From an uncultured Dechloromonas sp. (GTDB taxonomy: Bacteria; Pseudomonadota; Gammaproteobacteria; Burkholderiales; Rhodocyclaceae): a stretch of DNA of 17,671 nucleotides. Below, piece after piece: positions 7,429 through 13,949 of this stretch. Positions within the stretch are counted from its first letter, which is position 1; each line of letters begins with the position of its first letter. The position numbers and the translations under genes are program-made. The stretch spans positions 1 to 17,671 of the forward strand of contig CAMKYP010000021.1 of assembly GCA_946477505.1 (NCBI GenBank), given 5' to 3'. The notes under the pieces are model-generated. The model had not been told where the DNA came from, made no database searches, and worked only from the letters and a program-made list of their open reading frames with translations.

Positions 7429-8498
7429 GCCTTGCCCTCCGCCTGTTTCTCGCCCAGTTCCCGCTTGCGCTCCGGCGACGGCCACAGACCGGCCGGCTTG
7501 AAGCGCATAACAAGGACCAGTGCCAGGCCGAAAACGAGCATGCGCAAGCTCTCGGGATCGACCATCATCTTGCCGAAGAGCGCCATCTGGATCGGCCCGA
7601 CGCCGTAACGCAAGGCTTCCGGCAGGATGCTGAGCAGCACGGCGCCGAGGATGACGCCGGGAATGTGGCCCATGCCGCCAAGAACGACCATGGCCAGGAT
7701 CATGATCGACTCCATCAGCGAAAAACTCTCCGGTGAAACGAAGCCCTGCATGGCTGCGAACACGCCGCCGGCGATGCCGCCGAAGCTGGCGCCCATGGCG
7801 AAGGCCAGCAGCTTGATGTTGCGGGTATTGATGCCGACTGCCTTGGCGGCGATTTCATCCTCGCGGATGGCTTGCCAGGCACGGCCGATACGCGAGTTCT
7901 GCAAACGCAGGTTGATGATGACGACCAGGATGGCCAACGCGACCAGCAGGTAGTAATACTTCATCGGCCCGCTCAGGGTCAGGCCGAAAAGCTGGGTATT
8001 GCCCGAGAACTTGAAATCGCCGAAAGCCACGGGATCGATCAGGGTGATGCCCTGCGGTCCGTTGGTGATATTCACCGGCGCATTCAGGTTGTTCATGAAG
8101 ATACGGACGATTTCACCGAAGCCGAGCGTCACGATGGCCAGATAGTCGCCGCGCAATTTCAGTGTCGGCGAACCGAGCAGCACCCCGGCAATGCAGGCCA
8201 GCGCGGCACCGATGGGGAGAATGACCCAGATCGGCAAATGCAGGCCGAAGTGCGGGCTGGCCAGCAAGGCCCAGGTATAGGCACCAACCGCGTAGAAAGC
8301 GATGTAACCGAGGTCGAGCAGACCGGCGTAGCCAACCACGATGTTCAGGCCGAGCGCCAGGAAGACATAGAGGATGGCGAAGTCGAGAATGCGCACCCAG
8401 GCCTGGCCGCCCATCGCCGCCACGAAGGGCAGGCCGAGCAGGGCGACGGCGATCAGCGTGACGCCGAAGGCGGAACGGGGATTGAACCACTTATTCAT
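7425..8498 (-). CDS. livM: Branched-chain amino acid ABC transporter permease LivM
   Basis: A 357-residue inner-membrane permease with roughly eight to ten hydrophobic segments. Recognisable LivM sequences include AILYVFLALGLNIVVGYAGL, GSPTLKLRGDYLAIVTLGFGEIVRI with the EAA-like cytoplasmic loop RAWQAIREDEIAA, and the later GGMGHIPGVILGA. It forms the channel with LivH. The start at 8498 has GGGAGG eight bases upstream; the frame is open back to 8645 but that part is between genes and inside the livH end, and lacks permease-like sequence. It ends in a charged tail with an ATGA overlap into livG. The gap to livH is 121 bases and I see no clear signal in it. Confidence 0.93.
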
Positions 8499-8619
8499 GC
8501 AGCCTCCCATGCGAAGGCAAGACGAGGCGGAAAGTTGGCCACCGACGAGACAGTGCTGTCGCACGGCAAGGAGGTGGGCGACGCAGCCAACGATGTACTG
8601 GCGAACAGGGGTGACTGCA

Positions 8620-9543
8620 TCATGCGCGGTCTCCCGTCTTTTCACCGAACAGCCCCGAAGGCTTGAACATCAGTACGACAATCAGCACGATAAAGGCAAA
8701 GATGTCCTGGTAATGACTCCCCAGGAAGCCGCCGGTCAGGTCGCCGATATAACCGGCGCCCAGCGCCTCGATGATGCCGAGCAGCACACCGCCGAGCATG
8801 GCGCCGGCGAGGTTGCCGATGCCGCCCAGCACGGCCGCCGTGAAGGCCTTGAGACCGAGCATGAAACCCATCTGGTAATGCGCGATTTCATAATAAGTAC
8901 CGACCATGACTCCGGCCAGCGCACCCAGCGCCGAACCAATGACGAAGGCAGCGGCAATGACGCGATTGATATTGACGCCCATCAGGCTGGCCACCGCCGG
9001 GTTCTGCGCCGTGGCGCGCATGGCCATGCCGAGTTTGGTGCGGTAGATCAGTGCCAGCAGACCGGCCATGGTTGCCCCGGAAACGACCACGATGAAGACC
9101 TGGATCGCCGTGAAATGCGCCCCGGCCAGTTCAAAATTGATCTTCGGCAGCAGAGGCGGAAAGGTCAGGTAATTGCGCCCCCAAATCATCATGGCCAGGT
9201 TTTGCAGCACGATGGACATACCGATGGCTGTAATCAGCGGCGTCAGGCGCGGCGCATTGCGTAGCGGGCGATAAGCGATGCGCTCCAGCCCCCAGCCGAG
9301 CGCCATGCAAATCAGGACCGATACGCCCAGTCCGGCCAGGCCGGCGAATAGCACCGGCATGCCGGCATTGATCAGGGAGCCGGCGACGGTAATGGTCACC
9401 AGCGTACCGATCATCACCACTTCGCCGTGCGCGAAATTGATCAGCCCCATGATCCCGTAGACCATCGTATAGCCCAGTGCGACCAGCGCGTAAATGCTGC
9501 CCTGAACCAGACCATTGATGATCTGCTGGAGAAAAATATCCAT
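8620..9543 (-). CDS. livH: Branched-chain amino acid ABC transporter permease LivH
   Basis: A 307-residue integral membrane permease of normal LivH length. The N-terminus MDIFLQQIINGLVQGSIYAL followed by YTMVYGIMGLINFAHGEV (residues 26-43) is the classic LivH signature; the middle has the cytoplasmic RTKLGMAMRATAQNPAVA loop that contacts an ATPase, and the C-terminal half has GGIGNLAGAMLGG. It pairs with LivM to carry the amino acid across the inner membrane. The ATG at 9543 has no good Shine-Dalgarno (GAAATAGAC upstream), which may keep its output below that of livK. A strong hairpin separates it from livK. Confidence 0.93.
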   Translation of the reverse strand: MDIFLQQIINGLVQGSIYALVALGYTMVYGIMGLINFAHGEVVMIGTLVTITVAGSLINAGMPVLFAGLAGLGVSVLICMALGWGLERIAYRPLRNAPRLTPLITAIGMSIVLQNLAMMIWGRNYLTFPPLLPKINFELAGAHFTAIQVFIVVVSGATMAGLLALIYRTKLGMAMRATAQNPAVASLMGVNINRVIAAAFVIGSALGALAGVMVGTYYEIAHYQMGFMLGLKAFTAAVLGGIGNLAGAMLGGVLLGIIEALGAGYIGDLTGGFLGSHYQDIFAFIVLIVVLMFKPSGLFGEKTGDRA

Positions 9544-9571
9544 TTAGTCTATTTCTATAAATACAGAATGG

Positions 9572-9597
9572 GAAACGGCACCTCGCGGTGCCGTTTC
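9572..9597 (-). terminator. Strong stem-loop between livK and livH
   Basis: GAAACGGCACC (9572-9582) pairs perfectly with GGTGCCGTTTC (9587-9597) around the four-base loop TCGC, giving an 11-bp stem 22 bases after the livK stop. On the minus strand no clear U-tract follows, so complete termination is unlikely. A partial terminator or an RNA 3'-end barrier, leaving more binding-protein message than permease message, is the likely role and is common in ABC transporter operons. Confidence 0.6.
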
Positions 9598-9618
9598 GTT
9601 TTGCCAGACAAGAGTCTA

Positions 9619-11025
9619 CTACTTTTTCTCCACTGCGGCCTTGGTCGCGTCAGCGGCATTCTTGACCGCTTCCGCGCCGGCCTTCACGGCATCCTTGCCG
9701 GCTTCTGCCGCATGCTTGGCTACATCCTTGGCGTCGGCAGCGACTTCCTTGCCAACGGCTGCTGCCGCACCGGCCACCGCCTTGGCGGCATCTTTCACTT
9801 CGGCCACGACTTCCTTGACCTCAGCCTTAGCCAACTCGACCGGTGTGCCGCCCAACGTCTCGACGTATTCCAGCTTGCCGCCCTTGTATTGGTAAATGGA
9901 AATGGCCCCACCCTTCAGGTCGCCCTGGGCATCGAACTCGATCAGCGCGGTAACACCGTCGTATTTGGTCTGGCCGATGGCCGGCAGGAACTTGGCCGAA
10001 TCAACCGAGTCGGCGCGCTTCATAGCGTCGACCATGACCATCACCGCATCATAAACATACGGCGAATAGAGCTGGATATCGGCATTGAACTTCTTGGTGA
10101 AGCGCTCTTTGAACTCAGGCCCCTTGGCCAGCTTCTCCAGCGGCATGCCCGGCAGCGAACAGTAGTTGCCTTCGGCGGCCTCGCCGCCCAGCTTCATGAA
10201 TTCCGGCGTACAGACGCCGTCTCCGCCGAGGAACTTGGCCTTGATGCCGAGCTCCTTCATCTGCTTGGCCATCGGGCCACCCTGTGCATCCATGCCGCCG
10301 TAGAAAACCAGTTCGGCCTTGGTAGACTTGATCTTGGTCAGGATGGCCTTGAAATCGGTCGCCTTGTCATTGGTGTATTCGGTCGCAACGACCTTCAGGC
10401 CGGCCGCTTCGGCCGCCTTCTTGAATTCATCAGCTAGGCCCTGACCATAGGCGGTGCGGTCATCGACGACGGCGACGGTCTTGACGCCTTGCTTGGCGGC
10501 GAATTCGCCGAGTACCTTGCCCTGCTGGACGTCGTTGGCCATCACCCGGAAGGCCGTCTTGAAGCCTTGCTGGGTGTATTTGGGATTGGTGGCGGAGCCG
10601 GAAATCTGCGGAATACCGGCGTCGGCATAGAGCTTGGAAGCCGGGATGGTAGTCCCTGAGTTCAGGTGGCCGATCACACCATTGACCTTGGCGTCGACCA
10701 GCTTCTGAGCAACGATGGCCCCCTGCTTCGGGTCGGCAGCATCGTCTTCGGCCAGCAACTGGAACTTGACCTTGGCGCCGCCGATCTCGAGTCCTTGGGC
10801 ATTCAGCTCCTCGACCGCCAGTGCGGCACCGTTTTCATTGTCCTTGCCCAGGTGAGCCTGGGGACCGGTCATCGGCGCGACATGCCCCAGTTTGACCACA
10901 ACTTCCGGCTTGGCAGCGGGCGCAGCCGGTGCGGCGGCCGGCTTCGGCTCTTCTTTCTGACCGCAGGCGGAAAAGGCAAATGCGGCCACGATGGAGAGGG
11001 CAACTAGGGAAAGCTTCGCGTGCAT
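9619..11025 (-). CDS. livK: Branched-chain amino acid-binding lipoprotein LivK with Ala/Lys repeat tail
   Basis: A 468-residue periplasmic solute-binding protein for the LivHMGF transporter. It has a lipoprotein signal with lipobox F-S-A-C (C21) and a Pro/Ala linker (28-40). The type I binding fold at about 41-395 includes GHVAPMTGPQAHLGKD, GHLNSGTTIPAS (119-130), IPQISGSATNPKYT and YSPYVYDAV. Ligands are probably branched-chain or other hydrophobic amino acids, inferred from the family. Residues 396-468 form a tail not expected in the family: Ala/Lys/Glu/Asp/Val-rich and built from about five 11-residue units from 411 on, predicted to be amphipathic helix. The ATG at 11025 has AGGAGA upstream; the gene ends with a double TAG. 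The LipoP-like signal implies membrane anchoring. The promoter lies at 11070-11098. Confidence 0.92.
   Translation of the reverse strand: MHAKLSLVALSIVAAFAFSACGQKEEPKPAAAPAAPAAKPEVVVKLGHVAPMTGPQAHLGKDNENGAALAVEELNAQGLEIGGAKVKFQLLAEDDAADPKQGAIVAQKLVDAKVNGVIGHLNSGTTIPASKLYADAGIPQISGSATNPKYTQQGFKTAFRVMANDVQQGKVLGEFAAKQGVKTVAVVDDRTAYGQGLADEFKKAAEAAGLKVVATEYTNDKATDFKAILTKIKSTKAELVFYGGMDAQGGPMAKQMKELGIKAKFLGGDGVCTPEFMKLGGEAAEGNYCSLPGMPLEKLAKGPEFKERFTKKFNADIQLYSPYVYDAVMVMVDAMKRADSVDSAKFLPAIGQTKYDGVTALIEFDAQGDLKGGAISIYQYKGGKLEYVETLGGTPVELAKAEVKEVVAEVKDAAKAVAGAAAAVGKEVAADAKDVAKHAAEAGKDAVKAGAEAVKNAADATKAAVEKK
9622..9840 (-). repeat. LEA-like 11-residue repeats encoded in the livK 3' end
   Basis: Codons for residues 396-468. 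From residue 411 the protein can be cut into 11-residue units: 411-421 (KDAAKAVAGAA), 422-432, 433-443 (KDVAKHAAEAG), 444-454 (KDAVKAGAEAV), 455-465, then a final EKK. Most units open with Lys-Asp/Asn and have Ala or Val at spaced positions. This is the undecad periodicity of group 3 LEA proteins and similar lipid-binding helices. The repeats are degenerate at the DNA level. Confidence 0.7.
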
Positions 11026-11050
11026 CGGTTTATCTCCTGATTTTTCTGGG

Positions 11051-11075
11051 GGTTGACAATGGCCAACCGATTGTC
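11051..11075. promoter_or_regulatory. Two interleaved inverted repeats at the livK transcription start
   Basis: GGTTG (11051-11055) faces CAACC (11064-11068), and GACAAT (11055-11060) faces ATTGTC (11070-11075). Together they cover the proposed -10 box and the first transcribed bases of livK, where an operator or leader structure would act. The arms are short (5 and 6 bases), so this could be chance. Confidence 0.3.
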
Positions 11076-11098
11076 CGGAGGCATCTTATCCGTGTCAA
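11070..11098 (-). promoter_or_regulatory. Sigma70-type promoter for livKHMGF
   Basis: On the minus strand a perfect TTGACA (11098-11093) is followed after exactly 17 bases by GACAAT (11075-11070; four of six matches to TATAAT). Transcription would start near 11063, giving a leader of about 38 bases with AGGAGA before the livK ATG at 11025. Confidence 0.6.
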
Positions 11099-11106
11099 TC
11101 ATTAGG

Positions 11107-11115
11107 TGATATGAT
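11107..11115 (+). promoter_or_regulatory. Possible extended -10 promoter for the FeeM-PilZ gene
   Basis: TGATATGAT is a TGn extended -10 with five of six matches to TATAAT. Transcription would start near 11122, 26 bases before the ATG at 11148. No good -35 is present, which is usual for extended -10 promoters. It stands back to back with the livK promoter, so a regulator bound here could affect both. Confidence 0.35.
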
Positions 11116-11147
11116 TATTGAATGTAGCCACCCAATGAGAGTGCCAG

Positions 11148-12446
11148 ATGCCGGCAATTGCCCGATTACGCTTCCTGGTTGCCAAGACGGCCCGCAAGCT
11201 GTTCTCGATGCTGCCCCAGAAGAGCAGGCACAACGTCTATCGTTCATTCGTCGACTGCCGGGAACCCAACAAGCGCCTGGTCCTCAAGATAGCCGAAACC
11301 CAGCAGGAGCTTGAAGCCTGCTTCAAGCTCCTGCACGACGCCTACGTCAGCAGCGGCTTCATGACCCCCGACCCGTCCGGCATGCGGGTAACGATCTATC
11401 ACGCCCTACCCACCACCACCACACTCTGCGCCAAGTTCGATGATCAGGTGGTCGGCACGCTGTCGCTGATCCGCGAAAGCGCCATCGGTTTTCCGCTGCA
11501 GCGCATCTTCGACCTGACCGATGTGCGCGAGAAGGAAGGCCAGATCGCCGAGGTCTCCGCCCTGGCGGTACATCCACGCTTCCGGCGCACCGGCGGGACG
11601 ATTCTTTTCCCGCTGATGAAGTTCATGTACGAATACTGCACGACCTTCTTCGACACGCGCCACCTCGTCATCGCCGTCAATCCCCGGCACATCGAAATGT
11701 ACGAGTCGCTGCTCTTCTTCAAGCGGCTGACGGCCAACACCGTCGAGAACTACGACTTCGTGAATGGCGCACCGGCCGTCGGCGCCACGCTCGACCTTAA
11801 GCATGCGCCGGAAATCATGCGCAAGGCCTACGCCAGCAAGCCGCCGAACCGGAATCTCCATCGCTACTTCGTCGAAACCAAGCTGCCCAACATCCAGATT
11901 CCGCATCGCCGTTTCTTCACCACCAACGACCCGGTGATGACACCAGCTCTGATCGATTATTTCTTCAACAAGCGGACCAAGGTGTTCGCCGAGCTCAGTG
12001 ATCGCAAGAAAACCCTGCTCCATCTGATCTACGACCTCCCGGAATACAAGAAAATCCTGCCGCCCCAGCCCGGGGAAGGGGTCGCCAGGAAGGTGCGCCA
12101 GCACCAGCGTTTCTCGGTCAAATGCCCGGCCAAGCTGGCCAACAACAATCCACTGGCCGGCACCCCGATACCTGTCGAGGTCAACGAGGTGTCGCGCTAC
12201 GGCTTCCGCGCCCGGGTCGCCCAGCAGATTCCGGCCGAAGTCTGGCTCAATGCGACGGTGCAGTTGGGGCTGAACGAGGTGTCGCGCCTCACCGTACAGG
12301 TGGTCCAGGAAACCGAAATAAACGACCAGCATTACTGCGGTTTCCGCATCGGCGAGCCTGACTTGGTGTGGAGAAAATTCGTCACGGCGCTCTATGAAGG
12401 GCATACTCACACGGATCTCGACCAAGCAACCCGATTCCTGACGTGA
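11148..12446 (+). CDS. FeeM-type N-acyl amino acid synthase (GNAT fold) fused to PilZ domain
   Basis: A 432-residue soluble protein in two parts. Residues about 45-230 look like the FeeM/acyl-homoserine-lactone-synthase-like GNAT group: EVSALAVHPRFRRTGG (135-150) supplies the acyl-carrier/CoA phosphate loop, followed by a hydrophobic helix and HLVIAVNPRHIEMYE (172-186). Such enzymes join an acyl chain from acyl-ACP to an amino acid amine. Residues about 311-420 are a PilZ domain, with the c-di-GMP arginines R317 and R321 (RQHQR) and EVSRYG at 347-352; the first position of the usual D/N-x-S-x-x-G motif is Glu. Residues 231-310 link the two. The start has a weak GAGAG site; the gene ends in a GTGA overlap with the dehydrogenase. 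The product and the effect of c-di-GMP are inferred. An alternative is a PEP-CTERM-system-like acyltransferase of unknown substrate. Confidence 0.75.
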   Translation: MPAIARLRFLVAKTARKLFSMLPQKSRHNVYRSFVDCREPNKRLVLKIAETQQELEACFKLLHDAYVSSGFMTPDPSGMRVTIYHALPTTTTLCAKFDDQVVGTLSLIRESAIGFPLQRIFDLTDVREKEGQIAEVSALAVHPRFRRTGGTILFPLMKFMYEYCTTFFDTRHLVIAVNPRHIEMYESLLFFKRLTANTVENYDFVNGAPAVGATLDLKHAPEIMRKAYASKPPNRNLHRYFVETKLPNIQIPHRRFFTTNDPVMTPALIDYFFNKRTKVFAELSDRKKTLLHLIYDLPEYKKILPPQPGEGVARKVRQHQRFSVKCPAKLANNNPLAGTPIPVEVNEVSRYGFRARVAQQIPAEVWLNATVQLGLNEVSRLTVQVVQETEINDQHYCGFRIGEPDLVWRKFVTALYEGHTHTDLDQATRFLT

Positions 12447-13828
12447 GCCACTCTCTTCCCGAAGCCCTGATTCTTTCCCTCCAGCAACAATTCCAGCAAC
12501 GATTTTCCCAAGGCGAGTCCCAGCGCCTGCTGCATGGACGCGATGAATCCGTCCACACACCACAGCCGCCCGACGCCGTGGTGATGGCGGAAAGCACCGA
12601 CGAAGTCGCTGCCGTCGTCCGCCTGTGCGCCGAATACGGTGTACCGGTCATACCCTACGGGGTCGGCAGTTCCGTCGAAGGCCATATCCTGGCGCCGCAA
12701 GGCGGCATCTCGCTCGATCTCTCCGGCATGAACGCGGTATTGGCCATTCATGCCGAAGACGGCGATGCCGTCGTTCAGGCCGGCGTCACCCGCAAGCAGC
12801 TAAACGATGCCCTGAAAGGAACCGGGCTTTTCTTCCCGATCGACCCGGGCGCCGATGCCACGCTCGGCGGCATGGCGGCGACCCGCGCCTCCGGCACCAA
12901 CGCCGTACGCTACGGCACGATGCGCGACAACGTGATGGCGACAACCACCGTGCTGGCCGATGGCCGCATCATGAAAACCGGCGGCCGCGCCCGCAAGTCG
13001 TCGGCCGGCTACGACCTGACCCGCCTGCTGGTCGGATCGGAAGGTACGCTGGGCATCATGACCGAGCTGACGGTCAAGCTCTACCCGATTCCTGAAGCCA
13101 TCTCGGCTGCCGTCTGCACCTTCCCGAGCATCGAGGCGGCCGTGCAAACGGTGATCCAGACCATCCAGCTCGGCGTGCCGGTGGCGCGCATCGAATTGCT
13201 CGATGCCCTGTCGCTGAAAGCCATCAACCTGTTCAGCAAGACCACGCTGGCCGAGACACCGACGCTGTTCTTCGAATTTCATGGCAGCCCGGCCGGGGTC
13301 GAGGAGCAGGCGCAAACCGTGCAGGCGATTGCCGACGAATTGGGCGGCACCGATTTCGCATGGGCCACCCGCCCCGAAGACCGCAGCCGCCTGTGGCAAG
13401 CCCGCCACGACGCCTATTTCGCCTGCCTGCAACTGAAGCCGGGTTGCCGCAGCTTCCCGACCGACGTCTGCGTGCCGATCTCGCGCCTCGCCGAATGCAT
13501 CGCGGCGACCAACGAGGACATCGCCCGGGTCGGCATCCCCATCGCCCTGTTCGGCCACGTCGGCGACGGCAATTTCCATCTGGTGGTGCTGGTCGACACC
13601 GACAACGCGAAGGAAATGGAAGAGGCCGCCTGGATCAGCCAGCGTGTCGTCGAGCGCGCCATCGCCATGGAAGGCACCTGCACCGGCGAACACGGCATCG
13701 GCCTCGGCAAGCGCAAATATCTGCCGCTGGAGCACGGCGAGGTGGCCGTCGATGTGATGCGTACCCTCAAGCAGGCGCTCGATCCGCACAACCTGCTCAA
13801 CCCCGGGAAGATTCTCCCCCCGGGTTAA
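12443..13828 (+). CDS. FAD-linked D-2-hydroxyacid (D-lactate type) dehydrogenase
   Basis: A 461-residue flavoprotein of the GlcD/LDHD family. The FAD-binding PCMH domain (about 40-215) has PYGVGSSVEGH at 71-81 and DPGADATLGGMAATRASG at 134-151. The FAD-oxidase C-terminal domain (about 216-458) has the metal/substrate motif GHVGDGNFH (371-379), GEHGIGLGKRKYL (415-427) and the standard ending DPHNLLNPGKILP. It oxidises D-lactate or longer D-2-hydroxy acids to 2-oxo acids and passes electrons to a cytochrome, quinone or electron-transfer flavoprotein; which one cannot be told. There is no signal peptide. It starts with GTG at 12443, inside the stop of the FeeM-PilZ gene (GTGA), with no clear Shine-Dalgarno, so coupling is likely. 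Substrate specificity is open: GlcD needs GlcE/GlcF partners that are absent here, favouring the single-subunit LDHD type. Confidence 0.88.
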   Translation: MSHSLPEALILSLQQQFQQRFSQGESQRLLHGRDESVHTPQPPDAVVMAESTDEVAAVVRLCAEYGVPVIPYGVGSSVEGHILAPQGGISLDLSGMNAVLAIHAEDGDAVVQAGVTRKQLNDALKGTGLFFPIDPGADATLGGMAATRASGTNAVRYGTMRDNVMATTTVLADGRIMKTGGRARKSSAGYDLTRLLVGSEGTLGIMTELTVKLYPIPEAISAAVCTFPSIEAAVQTVIQTIQLGVPVARIELLDALSLKAINLFSKTTLAETPTLFFEFHGSPAGVEEQAQTVQAIADELGGTDFAWATRPEDRSRLWQARHDAYFACLQLKPGCRSFPTDVCVPISRLAECIAATNEDIARVGIPIALFGHVGDGNFHLVVLVDTDNAKEMEEAAWISQRVVERAIAMEGTCTGEHGIGLGKRKYLPLEHGEVAVDVMRTLKQALDPHNLLNPGKILPPG

Positions 13829-13949
13829 CCCCCATTTGCCGGAACATTCGCTTTCGGCCAGACTCAAATCTCCAAGCTCCGTGTCGCCAACACCCCCGGC
13901 GGCACGGCGACGAAACCTCGCCCACAAGGCGAACATAACGGAGACAACA

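Noticed and set aside
8499..8645. N-terminal extension of LivM
   Set aside because: The extra residues are polar and unlike permeases, and GGGAGG stands before the ATG at 8498.
13823..13834. GGGTTAACCC palindrome at the dehydrogenase stop codon
   Set aside because: The arms leave no loop and no U-tract follows, so it does not make a credible terminator or operator.
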